Below are positions 9,864 to 18,426 of a stretch of 31,969 nt of DNA, piece after piece (within the stretch, counting starts at the first letter, position 1; each line of letters begins with the position of its first letter). Location of the stretch: positions 1 through 31,969 of the forward strand of contig CAZWRK010000048.1 in NCBI GenBank assembly GCA_964635875.1. The letters run 5' to 3'. The position numbers and the translations under genes are program-made. The notes beneath the pieces are model-generated. The model searched no databases and was not told the origin of the DNA. It saw nothing but the letters and a program-made list of their open reading frames with translations. Source of the stretch: CAZWRK01 sp964635875 (lineage in GTDB: Bacteria > Pseudomonadota > Gammaproteobacteria > Burkholderiales > Aquaspirillaceae).

Positions 9864-9880
9864 TTCATAATCTCCTTATG

Positions 9881-9932
9881 TAGACAAAGGCCCCAGCATC
9901 TTGATCATACATCAACCAAGATACCAGGGCCT
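9881..9932 (-). terminator. hairpin after the major capsid gene
   Basis: On the minus strand, AGGCCC and TATCTTG pair with CAAGATG and GGGCCT to give a long interrupted stem, followed by a short T-rich stretch (TTTGTCT). The U-tract is weak, so this may be a leaky terminator or an mRNA 3' stabiliser that limits read-through from the abundant capsid message into the genes beyond. Confidence 0.6.
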
Positions 9933-9948
9933 AATTGTTACCTAACTA

Positions 9949-11028
9949 TTAGGTGCTGTTCACGATGCCAGAGAACGCAATGCTCTTAGCAGGTGAGTCA
10001 GAGAAAATAGCTTGGTTGGTGTAAGCTCTCATTTCCACGCCAGCTTTGGTTGGAATGTGGAAAAAGATTTGGTCTTGGAACATTGGATCGCCGAACACGA
10101 CGTCAACAGCTCCTACACGCTTCCAGTGATCAACTGAAAGACCGTATGCGTACCCTTCTTTCACGAAGCCGCAAGGTACGATCTCAGCTTTACCGTTTTG
10201 AGCGTAGTATTCGATAGCTTCTGCACCGATTGAGTACTTCTCATACTTCGAATCAGGCAAGCGTCGAAGAGCTGCCAAGTCAGTCATCATGTCGTCCCAA
10301 GTTTTTGGGTTAACATAGATCTTGAGGTCTTCCATCAAACCTTTGTTAACAGCTTTCGAGATACCTTTACGGATAGCTGCGAAAGAAGCTGCAACAGAAC
10401 CCAAGCTATAGGTCGTTCCTTTGAACAAGCCATAGGTTCCAACGTTAACGTTGAAAAGAGTTCCAGAGGTTGTGGTGAGGATCTTGTGGATACCAACACA
10501 CTCCTTGAACACCGAAGATCCGGAGTTAGCAGAAGCGAAGAAAAGAAGGTCACCACCGGTCGTTCCGCCTGGAGCAGAGTTCAAGGTGATGGTTCTAGCG
10601 TCGATATCAACAGCAGTGATGGTTGCTGTACCACGTGAGGTCGTTCCGTTGAAAACCTCAATCAACATACCTTCAGAACCTGCCCAGATATATGGAGCAA
10701 ATTCAGCGGTGGTGATGGTGATGGTGTTGGTAGCAAGTGAAGCTACAGTTCCGATACCAGACTGACCGTACCAGAGAGAAGCTTCAAGGCGCTTACGGAA
10801 AGACTTTTGCATGTTCTCAATAACGAGACCAACAGAGTCACGGAAAGCGTTACGACCTTTAAGAGCTCGCGAAATAAGTTCGTAATCAATTTGTTCTTTA
10901 AGAACAATTTGTGAACCTTGAACTTGAGCATCTTTCATCGTTCCAGCAATTGCATCTTGAAGAGTAAAAGCTCCGTCACCACTTGCTGCATGCGTGAAAC
11001 CTTGTGGGTAAGCAAGCATTACAGGTTG
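9949..11028 (-). CDS. major capsid protein, exon 2 (359 codons plus stop)
   Basis: The open frame from 11019 begins MLAYPQGFTHAASGDGAFTL. The frame is also open for three codons upstream (QPV), giving QPVMLAYPQGFTHA, a phrase typical of podovirus coat proteins near residue 50. A plain ORF starting at 11019 would lack the capsid N-terminus. The missing 51 codons are found 237 nt upstream, across a group I intron. Joined, they make a 410-aa protein with an HK97-like coat layout: helical N-arm, long helix around QIDYELISRALKGRNAFRDSVG, beta insertion, and a C-terminal GVEMRAYTNQAIFSDSPA. Neighbours (scaffold upstream, terminator downstream) agree. Confidence 0.88.
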   Translation of the reverse strand, partial: QPVMLAYPQGFTHAASGDGAFTLQDAIAGTMKDAQVQGSQIVLKEQIDYELISRALKGRNAFRDSVGLVIENMQKSFRKRLEASLWYGQSGIGTVASLATNTITITTAEFAPYIWAGSEGMLIEVFNGTTSRGTATITAVDIDARTITLNSAPGGTTGGDLLFFASANSGSSVFKECVGIHKILTTTSGTLFNVNVGTYGLFKGTTYSLGSVAASFAAIRKGISKAVNKGLMEDLKIYVNPKTWDDMMTDLAALRRLPDSKYEKYSIGAEAIEYYAQNGKAEIVPCGFVKEGYAYGLSVDHWKRVGAVDVVFGDPMFQDQIFFHIPTKAGVEMRAYTNQAIFSDSPAKSIAFSGIVNST

Positions 11029-11265
11029 CCCTATTGTTACCCCTTTACCCTAGGGGGCTAGGTCATTTCTGACTAGCTCTACCGTTTTATGTATATCGGT
11101 AGGTCGGACTATCGCATCACCCTTTCGGGTGCCCTCTCACTTAGTCTCTCACGGTGCTTTCGCTTCCGCCCTGTCTCCCTATCTCTAGGGGGTCCAAGTC
11201 AATCAGAGAAGGTTTACGTCTTTTGAAAGACGGCTGGATTGGCTACCAGCTTACCACCAACATTA
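11029..11265 (-). ncRNA. group I self-splicing intron in the major capsid gene
   Basis: The 5' splice site follows exon ...TTACCAT. Its last seven bases pair with GTGGTAA at 11257-11251, with a T.G wobble at the cut (P1). Immediately beside this guide, GTTG (11261-11258) pairs with CAAC, the first bases of exon 2 (P10). The intron ends in G (11029). Inside, GACTA (11146-11142) pairs with TAGTC (11111-11107) as P7. A CACCC-GAAA-GGGTG hairpin (11131-11118) fits P8, CGG-AGC-GAAA-GC-CCG fits P6, and two more hairpins (one GAAA-capped) fit P9 elements. An in-frame TAA lies at the first intron bases, so unspliced RNA gives only a 51-aa peptide. There is no homing endonuclease, so the intron is minimal. 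Splicing joins TAC CAT to CAA CCT in frame. Confidence 0.9.
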
Positions 11266-11418
11266 ATGGTAATACGAACCAGTTTGTTGCGCCTTAGCAA
11301 CGAATTTGACATCTTTCTGCAATGAACAAACATTAGGTACTAAGTCAGCAATACCCTCTGCGTACGCCTCTTTCAGGAGTCCCGCTAACGCGGCGACTGT
11401 ATTTGGTGCATCAGCCAT
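11266..11418 (-). CDS. major capsid protein, exon 1 (first 51 codons)
   Basis: ATG at 11418 is preceded by AAAGGA at normal spacing. The 51 codons read MADAPNTVAALAGLLKEAYA and onward to QQTGSYYH, and then hit TAA two bases into intron sequence. The helical N-arm followed by a YYH end that continues as QPV in exon 2 matches the usual coat protein junction. The exon is too short to be called as a normal gene and would be missed without recognising the intron. It follows the scaffold gene by 24 nt, as expected for a capsid gene. Confidence 0.85.
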
Positions 11419-11442
11419 TTTAATTATCCTTTGTTAAATAAG

Positions 11443-12360
11443 TTATTCCTTTGAGTTCATGGATTCACGCCACTGGCGATATTCCTTTTCACTCATTGGT
11501 TGTTTTCTGTTTTTAAGGTGCCAAGGGAGGTCATCTTCTTTGCTTGCCGCTTTTGCGGGGCCCTTTGAGTCACTCTTTTTTGCACCTATTTGTTCGAGTT
11601 CAAACTCTCTTAACTTCTTTCGTGCGCCCGATCCTACCAGCTCTACCAGCTTTTCACGTGGGAGCGTTTGTAAGATTTCAGGCAAGTAAGAGCTAAAAGC
11701 TTTCTCTACTCTACCAACTGCCTCTTTAGGAGACAAGTCGACACCTTGTTTTGCAGCATCGAGCATAGTCGCTGCGACTTGCTGCACGAAAAACTTATGT
11801 TTAGGAAGTGAGGCAGACTGAAACGCTTGAGTGAGCTCAGCGTCAAGTTGTTGACTAACCTTAAGCTCTTCTTCTTGTAGCTGACGCTGCTTGGCTTCCT
11901 CTTCACGCCTTTTCTTCTCAGCTCGAAACTCTTCAAGCTCACGCCTCTCATCTCGAAGACGTTTCTCGTCTTCACTCATGAGCTCTTCTTCAAGCTGCTT
12001 TGCAAGGTACTCCTCTGTGAGACCACGAGGGTCCTTTCCTAGGAGTTTTAGCATCTCAAAAGGATCTTTCTCAGCAAGCTCAAGGAGTTTCAAAGCCCTT
12101 TGCTTCTCGTGTGAGGCCTCTTCCATCTTCTTATAAGACGCTTTTTTAAGTTGGTAGTCTTTAAGCGCCTCAGCGAGAGGTACTTCGATCTCTTGACCAT
12201 CTACTTTGACCTTCACGAACTTACCCATGGCCTGCTCATCAAGATATTCTTTGAGTGCCTGAGCTTCTGCCTGGGCTTCGGTCTGTGGTTGTCCTTCGGT
12301 GGTTTCTGTCTGTTCTACTGACTCTGATGACGTAGCTGTATCGGTGGAGCTTGTATCCAT
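11443..12360 (-). CDS. capsid scaffolding protein, 305 aa
   Basis: The chain is very rich in Glu/Lys/Gln/Arg with a long predicted coiled coil (about residues 75-180, including EEELMSEDEKRLRDERRELEE). An acidic Ser/Thr/Glu-rich N-terminus precedes it, and a basic C-terminal tail ends in WHLKNRKQPMSEKEYRQW. This is the standard look of a podovirus scaffold, and the gene lies directly before the major capsid exon. Residues 47-70 (GKFVKVKVDGQEIEVPLAEAL) are typical of scaffold N-terminal modules. It is inferred to guide procapsid assembly and then leave. Confidence 0.85.
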   Translation of the reverse strand: MDTSSTDTATSSESVEQTETTEGQPQTEAQAEAQALKEYLDEQAMGKFVKVKVDGQEIEVPLAEALKDYQLKKASYKKMEEASHEKQRALKLLELAEKDPFEMLKLLGKDPRGLTEEYLAKQLEEELMSEDEKRLRDERRELEEFRAEKKRREEEAKQRQLQEEELKVSQQLDAELTQAFQSASLPKHKFFVQQVAATMLDAAKQGVDLSPKEAVGRVEKAFSSYLPEILQTLPREKLVELVGSGARKKLREFELEQIGAKKSDSKGPAKAASKEDDLPWHLKNRKQPMSEKEYRQWRESMNSKE

Positions 12361-12388
12361 TCCAATGTCCTTTCGTATTGTTGTTTAA

Positions 12389-13068
12389 TTAAAGGCTATC
12401 GACGAGATATAAATCGACCTGATATACAGCACTTGCTGTAGTATTCGAAGTCGAAGTGCTCACATCATACGAACCAGTGAGAAACGGTGGAGTTGGATAA
12501 TTCACTGAACCGGTTCCTTGTCCTGGGATAGCAAAGTAAGACGAGTTTCCGGCCGTAAAGTCCACTGGTCCACCTGAGCCAAGAAGATGGTCACCTGATG
12601 TTTGACCAACCTCTACCATTGAAAGAGTGAAGGCAGCATTTGGGTTGGTTCCCGCATCTGTAACAACTATCTTGATCAGATAACCATATAGATCAGTAAG
12701 GTTTGCAGTAGACCACACACCTGAACCGTTTGCGGTATTTGTATAAGTTACCTTTTTGTATTTTTTTTCACTTCCTGTGACCGTTGTCGTTGTGACTTGG
12801 GATGTAGACAACACACCTGAACCGTTTGCGGTATTTGTATAAGTTACCTTTTTGTATTTTTTTTCNNNNNNNNNNNNNNNNNNNNNNNNNNNNNNNNNNN
12901 NNNNNNNNNNNNNNNNNNNNNNNNNNNNNNNNNNNNNNNNNNNNNNNNNNNNNNNNNNNNNNNNNACACACCTGAACCGTTTGCGGTATTTGTATAAGTT
13001 ACCTTTTTGTATTTTTTTTCACTTCCTGGGATTGTGACCGTTGTCGTTGTGACTGTTGAAACTGCCAT
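12389..13068 (-). CDS. beta-rich structural protein, interrupted by a 100-N gap and tandem repeats
   Basis: The start ATG at 13068 (MAVSTVTTTTVTIPGSEKKY) runs into the gap at 12965. After the gap the same kind of sequence continues in an open frame to the stop at 12389, including a second SEKKYKKVTYTNTANGSGV unit and then a unique C-terminal domain (residues WSTANLTDLYGYLIKIVV onward). The gene sits between portal and scaffold. It is probably a head decoration or fibre-like protein, but I recognise no family. True length cannot be given because the gap size and number of 96-bp (32-aa) repeat units are unresolved. An internal GTG start at 12814 is only an artefact of the gap. Confidence 0.6.
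12715..13020 (-). repeat. tandem 96-bp repeat with an N gap inside
   Basis: The same 55-base segment occurs three times: 12715-12769, 12811-12865 and 12966-13020. The first two are 96 bp apart, in frame, so the protein repeats a 32-aa unit. The second copy ends exactly at the gap start and the third begins exactly at the gap end. Two flush identical 55-mers around 100 Ns is what an assembler using k=55 would leave. The copies beside the gap may therefore be one real copy, and the repeat number is uncertain. Confidence 0.85.
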
Positions 13069-13099
13069 GATGTTTCTCCTTGTTGAATGTTAGTAATGC

Positions 13100-15031
13100 T
13101 TACACTTGTTCAATTGGTGGAACTGGTGGCAACCCGCCTTGATCCATTGGTGCCCCTTGTGGTGGCATCTGTGGAGGTGCTGGCTGCGGTGCTGGTGGTT
13201 CTCCAGCTACCATCGAAAAGAATGGATCTTGAGATTGATACAGATCTTTATGCTGCTGAATATGTTCAAGCACTAAACCTGTAAGCTCAGAGTTAGCCCT
13301 TACCTCTGGATTAGAAAGAAGCGTCAAATGCTCTTGAACATGCAAGAGGTGAGCATCTGTCACAAGTACAAGTGCTTGCTTACCTTGAAGCATCATTTCG
13401 TTTTCTGCATGTATTGTGGATAACTGTGTCTGAATCCCTTGAGTCATAGGCTCAAGATTACCAGTCTCAAGTACTGTCAAATACTCCTGAGGCACTTTAA
13501 TGAGACCCTTGTCTATCAAGTTATTTGCAATCTCCATACGGCCAGCAGTGGTCCTAGACATCGAGTTACCAAGATCAACAACCACTCTGTCGATGTTACT
13601 TAGGTCATCACCCTTAAATGACTGCATAGCCATCTTGTTAGCCTTACCGGCTACAGCAATGAGCCTTTCGGTATTCGCAAAGACTTTGAGGTATTGAATG
13701 ATAGTTGTGCCTACGTCTTCTAGAAGCTCAGCCCATGATTGCTGAAACCCACTGGCATATTGAACGGCCATATTCTGCACCAAGGACAAAGCTACACCAG
13801 ACTTAAGTGAACTCTCAGGATTCCCACGAGCAACAGAGTTAACCCCAGAGATTGTTTCCATAAGCCTCTCAATCAACCCAATAGCGTTATACACATCTGG
13901 TGGGTTGTTTGTGAGCTGCAAGCTCTTAGGCTCACCCATCTGTGGGTCATACTTAAGGACCCTTAGGTTCCCAATCTGAGATGGGGTGATGTTGCTTCCA
14001 TTAGGAATGAGAATGGTTTGCACCGAAGTGGCATTGAAGTTCGAAAAGATCCCACTAATAAGGTTGTTGTAAACCTCTTGAAGATCAATCAAATCAAATG
14101 CTTCTGAATAACCTTCGGTGGTCTGAAAGATTTCTCCTGAAACTATGCGCTTAATTGGAAGCTCTTTATATGGAATAGGTCCGTCATAATAAACGGTCTC
14201 ATTATCCGAGAACATAATGAACCTACCGTTTGGCATAGCTGGGGTTCTCTTGTGATACGCATAAAAAACGGGCACGTCCTCAGATTCGTCGAAATAGCGA
14301 AACGTGTTTTTGAATGCGTAAGTAATATCTTCTTTCGATTGAAGCTCTAAAATATGTGATCTTAGCTCTGGATACTCAGCGATCAAGTTCCATTTATTTT
14401 TGAATCGTCTCGACACGTACCAGTTAAGTTTTGTGAAGTCTTCGCATGTCGTGTCGTAGTAAATATCAAGCGGGCCAGGGTTATGAATATCGATGTCGCC
14501 CTCATATTCAACCTTGATCTGGTCTTCACCATTAATTTGAGTCTCTGAGTACGAGTAAGGCTTACCCTCTTGTTTCTCCCAAGTAATCTCAACAAAGCCT
14601 TTACCGAAGATAAGCGCATGTTCTGCGGCTGTTCTTACGTACCTAAGGAGACGTTTCTCTCCGAGGTAGGCATTAAGGATGTTGTTACCAAGTCTTGCTT
14701 GCTCTAATGACTTTGGGTCTGCGTTAATTGCGCGCACATCAAAGCTTGGTTTCTGATTGGTTGTGAGCACCAAGATATGCTTCACAAGGTTACGAAAATG
14801 GTTAGCAGTAACGAGTTTCAACTCACCTTGTTGACCAGCTGACTTTACTCCGGCCTGACCAAAGAAAGTACCTTGCCAGTGACGACCATAATAGAGCTGG
14901 TAAGACTTTCTCCATCTGTCACGAAGTGAAGAGGATCCAAGGAAGTTCACCCAGGTGGACATTCTTTGAATGAGTTCACTTGCGACGTCCTTAGCTTCTT
15001 TGGTGAAAAAATACTGCGAGTCATCTTTCAT
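13100..15031 (-). CDS. portal protein, 643 aa
   Basis: Length, position after TerL (4-nt overlap, ATGA) and sequence style match podovirus portals. The N-terminal helical clip is followed by RDRWRKSYQLYYGRHW (about residues 39-54) and KPSFDVRAINADP, features common in these proteins. A long helical C-terminal part carries Gln/His-rich segments (LLHVQEHLTLLSNPEV) and a Pro/Gln/Met-rich tail (PPAPQPAPPQMPPQG). The portal forms the dodecameric DNA channel at one capsid vertex and docks TerL during packaging. No frameshift or missing part was seen. Confidence 0.88.
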   Translation of the reverse strand: MKDDSQYFFTKEAKDVASELIQRMSTWVNFLGSSSLRDRWRKSYQLYYGRHWQGTFFGQAGVKSAGQQGELKLVTANHFRNLVKHILVLTTNQKPSFDVRAINADPKSLEQARLGNNILNAYLGEKRLLRYVRTAAEHALIFGKGFVEITWEKQEGKPYSYSETQINGEDQIKVEYEGDIDIHNPGPLDIYYDTTCEDFTKLNWYVSRRFKNKWNLIAEYPELRSHILELQSKEDITYAFKNTFRYFDESEDVPVFYAYHKRTPAMPNGRFIMFSDNETVYYDGPIPYKELPIKRIVSGEIFQTTEGYSEAFDLIDLQEVYNNLISGIFSNFNATSVQTILIPNGSNITPSQIGNLRVLKYDPQMGEPKSLQLTNNPPDVYNAIGLIERLMETISGVNSVARGNPESSLKSGVALSLVQNMAVQYASGFQQSWAELLEDVGTTIIQYLKVFANTERLIAVAGKANKMAMQSFKGDDLSNIDRVVVDLGNSMSRTTAGRMEIANNLIDKGLIKVPQEYLTVLETGNLEPMTQGIQTQLSTIHAENEMMLQGKQALVLVTDAHLLHVQEHLTLLSNPEVRANSELTGLVLEHIQQHKDLYQSQDPFFSMVAGEPPAPQPAPPQMPPQGAPMDQGGLPPVPPIEQV

Positions 15032-16416
15032 GGTGTTTGTCCTTGGTGTTGATTAAAGAAGTCACCGAGCTCATGTATGCCTTTGTCCGATTCTGCGACA
15101 TGATGCGGGTTTTGGAAAGTACTGAAGAAGTCTATCTCTTGAGTATAAGGATTATGCGCCATGTCTAGATTGCGATTCAGATAGATCAAAGCATCTACTG
15201 CATCGAGGTGACCGGTTGCCGCCCCTCTTTGAAACTGAGCCCCGGATGGATTCCAAAGACCAACCTTCAACTGAAAGATCAAATTCTTGCATCTTGGGTG
15301 GATTGCAATGGTGCCAGTAGTAAACCGTATTCTTAGCTGGTTGATCACTGCTTGCTTGTCGTCTTTTCGCGTTGGTATGATGCTGTAGCCGTAGATACTA
15401 TTCATGTCGAATAGCATTTGTAGGTCGTTATCTGATACTCGCCTATAGATTGTCTTGTCTTGAAAATTGAGTGCTTCTTTCTGCTTAGCCTCTTTCACAA
15501 TCTGCTCTGAGTTCTTCCCTTGGAGGACCAGTTCATCATGAATATACAAAAGATTTGTCGGGAAGTGGTGACTAGCAAAAAGGAATGCCGTGAAGTCTGA
15601 GAAACCAAGATCTACGCCGACATACCGATTGGACTCATGGAATGGGATCTCAAGATCTTTGACGTGAATTTCCTCCGAGAACTCCGGAATCACTAATCTT
15701 TCTGGATTGGTGACAGGCCTACACAAATATTCGCGTTGCCAAGACGGTGAATCCTCTCCACCGACTTCTCTACAGATTTCTGCTATTCGGTCCTTAGATA
15801 GTGACGCGTTGTCATAGATCACCCTCTGAATAAATCTTTCATTAGCAATCGCATCTTGCTTGAATCGGTAATAGCTATGTCCAAGATCTGGGCTTGGGGT
15901 ACTACAAATAATAAAAGACCCATCGGTTGTATCGAGTTGAGGCCTTAAGATGCTTTTGACAACATAATCCGGATCTCTCCATGATCCGAATTCATCGGCC
16001 ACTATAATGTTTGCGGCAGTTCCTCTAGCTGATTCCCCTTTGTCGTGGTTTACCCCTCGGAGGTAGAGCTTGGACCCATTTGGATGCTCAAAATAGCTAT
16101 CGGTGACTCTCCACCGAAACCTATGATCTTGGTGGATCATCTCTTGAATCTTTTTGACCTCGTCTATAACGATCTCTCGCGCTTGGTTTTTATCTGGTTC
16201 ACAGAACCTAGCAATATAACCCGGGTGCTTGATTAACTCCTCAAGGACGTAACAAAGGACGCTGGTGCTCTTTCCAAAACGCCGGGAACATTCAACGAAT
16301 GGGTTTTTGTCTCTTACTAGGAGTTTGTAAATTGGTAACTGATCTGGTCTTAAGTACCACGCGGCTATAATGCCGTTACTCCACAGGATGTCGGTATTGC
16401 TCTGATACTCACTCAA
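15028..16416 (-). CDS. terminase large subunit, 462 aa
   Basis: The ATPase domain shows a Walker A variant SRRFGKST (residues 44-51), Walker B IIVADE (137-142) and a coupling motif CSTPS (171-175). The nuclease domain begins near YVGVDLGFSDFTAF (first metal-binding Asp at 269) and has a late HLDAVDAL segment with further acidic residues. This is the motor that packages DNA into the procapsid and cuts it at the headful or a specific site. The gene overlaps TerS and portal by 4 nt on each side, so the three are translationally coupled. Family identification is strong. Confidence 0.93.
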   Translation of the reverse strand: MSEYQSNTDILWSNGIIAAWYLRPDQLPIYKLLVRDKNPFVECSRRFGKSTSVLCYVLEELIKHPGYIARFCEPDKNQAREIVIDEVKKIQEMIHQDHRFRWRVTDSYFEHPNGSKLYLRGVNHDKGESARGTAANIIVADEFGSWRDPDYVVKSILRPQLDTTDGSFIICSTPSPDLGHSYYRFKQDAIANERFIQRVIYDNASLSKDRIAEICREVGGEDSPSWQREYLCRPVTNPERLVIPEFSEEIHVKDLEIPFHESNRYVGVDLGFSDFTAFLFASHHFPTNLLYIHDELVLQGKNSEQIVKEAKQKEALNFQDKTIYRRVSDNDLQMLFDMNSIYGYSIIPTRKDDKQAVINQLRIRFTTGTIAIHPRCKNLIFQLKVGLWNPSGAQFQRGAATGHLDAVDALIYLNRNLDMAHNPYTQEIDFFSTFQNPHHVAESDKGIHELGDFFNQHQGQTP

Positions 16417-16841
16417 GCCTTCTCCTTTGTAGCCCTCGCTGCTTCAACGAGCTCAATGAGTTGCTTGGTATCAATTGGTGCCACTTGATGAACCGTATGA
16501 GAAACTTCGTCAGGCTGTTTATCTCTCCAGCCAAATCTGTTCTTCATATTCATGTACCAAAGCGCTGAATTAAAGCGCTGATTTAGAAGCCCTTTTCGGC
16601 CTTGCTCTTCCCACCAAGCCGCAGAAATAAGGCGTCCCCTTTTTATGGTTTCCGCAAAACGTGGATTTTCCATCAGTCTTGTCCATGTGGAGTTGCCGAG
16701 TATTTTGTAATTTGGTCGTGCAAGATGTCTTCTTACTTCTACATCTGACATACCTTGCAAATAGCAATTCAGCGCTATTTCTTCCCACTCTGGGATAAGC
16801 TCATCACAAGTGACCATTCCGGAACCTTTTGGTCTAGCCAT
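16413..16841 (-). CDS. terminase small subunit, 142 aa
   Basis: A basic N-terminus (MARPKGSG) precedes a helix-turn-helix-like region (EEIALNCYLQGMSDVEVRRHL, about residues 19-39). The segment FNSALWYMNMKNRFGWRDK (residues 90-108) is a recurrent signature of phage small terminases and related DNA-binding proteins. It overlaps TerL by 4 nt and the preceding small gene by 8 nt. It is inferred to recognise the packaging site and load DNA onto TerL. Confidence 0.82.
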   Translation of the reverse strand: MARPKGSGMVTCDELIPEWEEIALNCYLQGMSDVEVRRHLARPNYKILGNSTWTRLMENPRFAETIKRGRLISAAWWEEQGRKGLLNQRFNSALWYMNMKNRFGWRDKQPDEVSHTVHQVAPIDTKQLIELVEAARATKEKA

Positions 16842-17028
16842 TGTCCACCGGCCTTATCGATACCTCTAACAGCATGTCCCTTAGAGCGCCTATTTGAGCT
16901 ATTTTGATGATTTCGTCCTGACTAAGGCTAAGGGTGAGATTCCACCCTCCATCGGTTGTACTTGTAACTTTGTTAAATTGCCCCAGGAAGCAGATCGTTC
17001 CGGTGGAGACTGTGTCCATTCCGTTCAT
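16834..17028 (-). CDS. small protein upstream of terminase, 64 aa
   Basis: The protein contains DGGWNLTLSLSQDEI followed by a helix and a final strand LEVSIRPVDNG. Short proteins of this type, ending in a VSIRPV-like strand, often precede terminase genes in podoviruses and siphoviruses. The 8-nt overlap with TerS and the natural composition support a real gene. The function is unknown. Confidence 0.55.
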   Translation of the reverse strand: MNGMDTVSTGTICFLGQFNKVTSTTDGGWNLTLSLSQDEIIKIAQIGALRDMLLEVSIRPVDNG

Positions 17029-17091
17029 CCGGTAATTATTTACTTAACTCATTAAGATTACAAGAGTTGGTTTATTCATCGATAGATGTAT

Positions 17092-17167
17092 TGGCGTCCC
17101 CACGGGGATTTGAACCCCGGTTACCACCGTGAAAGGGTGATGTCCTAACCAGTTAGACGATGGGGAC
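17092..17167 (-). tRNA. tRNA-Glu (anticodon UUC), CCA encoded
   Basis: On the minus strand the sequence starts GTCCCCATCGTC and ends GGGGAC-G-CCA, forming a perfect acceptor stem. The anticodon loop CTTTCAC gives TTC, read as Glu. D, anticodon and T arms are all complete (T arm CGGGG-TTCAAAT-CCCCG). It lies between the small pre-terminase gene and a winged-helix gene in the leftward transcript, close to the large structured RNA. Confidence 0.97.
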
Positions 17168-17178
17168 TTTAGTGTGGT

Positions 17179-17478
17179 TTATTCTGTTACTATGAGTTTC
17201 GAAGAAGCCACATCGAAGGCCTCTAAGAGAGAGGCCACCTTCTTAGTGCCTGGGTTCCACTCTGTATCAGGTATGTATTGAAATAAAAGCTCATCGAGGA
17301 GTGATGGTTTTAGTCTCACAAGGCCTAAGTCTTGAAATAACTCTAGCACTTTATAGACGGTCCTTTGGTCTATTGCAGTTCCCTCGGAGATCTTCTCCTC
17401 ACTCAGTTTCTCGTCTTTATGACCTTTTACGAATCTGAAGATCTGAGCTGCGACCTCTGCCTGATGAGTGAGTTCCAT
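17179..17478 (-). CDS. winged-helix DNA-binding protein, 99 aa
   Basis: Residues about 8-60 fit a winged helix: a first helix (AAQIFRFVKGH), KLSEEKISEGTAID, a recognition helix QRTVYKVLELFQDLG, and the wing LVRLKPSL. The C-terminal part is helical. It is the first leftward gene after the divergent region, so it may regulate the late operon or the structured-RNA region. No good Shine-Dalgarno is visible before the ATG at 17478, so the true start may differ. The regulatory target is inferred only. Confidence 0.65.
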   Translation of the reverse strand: MELTHQAEVAAQIFRFVKGHKDEKLSEEKISEGTAIDQRTVYKVLELFQDLGLVRLKPSLLDELLFQYIPDTEWNPGTKKVASLLEAFDVASSKLIVTE

Positions 17479-17526
17479 GGGTGGATTATGGCCTTCGGTG
17501 GTACTATTTTAAACATTTTTCTTCGT

Positions 17527-18370
17527 TTCGATATTTAGACCTAAGTTCTTAATTATCTAGATCTTTTAACCTTCGGTCGCCGCTCTAGTGGCGGCTCCTC
17601 TTAGATAAAGACAAACATATCGAATACCTTGAAGAGACTTTGTCAGATAGTCGAATCCCCTTTTGAACCTATCCCAGAGCTGAAGGCTTCAGGACGCAGG
17701 AGTGCCTAAAAAAGGCTTAGAGAAATCACTCTTTAAAAAAGAATGAACCTTATTCATTAGGAGCACTAAAGGCTTTCAACCTAAAGTGGTGGACTCCCTG
17801 TCTAACCGTTACCCTTATGCCCCCCTGGTAGAGGTTTCAGGCGGTGGTCTGAACTAGCATCACTCATTCATGCATTCATCCAGGAGTGTGTGGGAGCGAC
17901 CTACAAAACACACAAACCCTTACAGCATGTGTTTGAATGGGTTAGCGAATAGAGTCCGTCTATCCAATGTTCACACCCCGCTATCTATCCCTCTCCAAGG
18001 GCCGGAAGTCGTGAAGTCTAACCATTCAACGCTCTAGCTATCCCGTCGCCGTTAGGAACGAGGCTCGCTATCGTACCCCAATCTGTCTAGGCATGAACCA
18101 CCACCCTAAACTGTGCTACCCAACTTGGTTTATGGCCAAGCAGGGGATTCTCCCCAGGAGAACACTTAAAGTATAGTTGTGGCTAACACTTTAAGCTGTA
18201 GGGCGGATCGGACGCCCCCGGTTGTACTACCTTACTTTGTGAAAAGTTTTACTTGATGGTTTCCGCCCACAGGGCTTACGTTCAGGCCATCTAGTTTTGT
18301 TTTTCACAATCTAAACTTGATACAGGCCTGGAGATTTCGCAACGCGATTCTCTGGGCCTTTGTGTTTTTG
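17527..18370 (+). ncRNA. candidate large structured RNA, about 840 nt (GOLLD/ROOL-like in size and setting)
   Basis: This stretch has no credible gene but is packed with complementary segments. Nested helices include 17527-17534 with 17617-17624, enclosing 17553-17559 with 17602-17608 and 17579-17583 with 17591-17595. A second domain closes with 17933-17945 and 18018-18029 (12 bp, one bulge), enclosing 17970-17974 with 18011-18015 and 17949-17953 with 17959-17963. Others are 17700-17704/17727-17731, 17760-17763/17794-17797, 17764-17767/17785-17788, 17887-17892/17909-17914, 18124-18128/18136-18140, 18143-18147/18151-18155, 18165-18171/18189-18195, and the 3' domain 18237-18245/18301-18309 around 18255-18259/18287-18291 and 18265-18268/18272-18275. 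An intrinsic terminator ends it on the plus strand. Large ornate RNAs such as GOLLD and ROOL are known from phages and often sit beside tRNA genes. I cannot assign the class by eye. The 5' end is estimated. Confidence 0.72.
18324..18370 (+). terminator. intrinsic terminator of the structured RNA
   Basis: AGGCC (18324-18328) and GAGA pair with TCTC and GGCCT (18355-18359). An inner TCGC-AACGCGA stem-loop sits inside, and the T-rich TTTGTGTTTTTG follows. The T tract lies only on the plus strand, which sets the direction of the preceding RNA as rightward. Confidence 0.85.
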
Positions 18371-18426
18371 TAGGCCACCCACCCTTAAGGATCACATAAC
18401 CCATAGAAATCATTACAGGTGTATTT

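Noticed and set aside
11041..11400. Plain intergenic region upstream of a capsid gene starting at 11019
   Set aside because: The frame extends upstream (QPV) and a matching 51-codon exon plus group I core and P1/P10 pairings explain the region.
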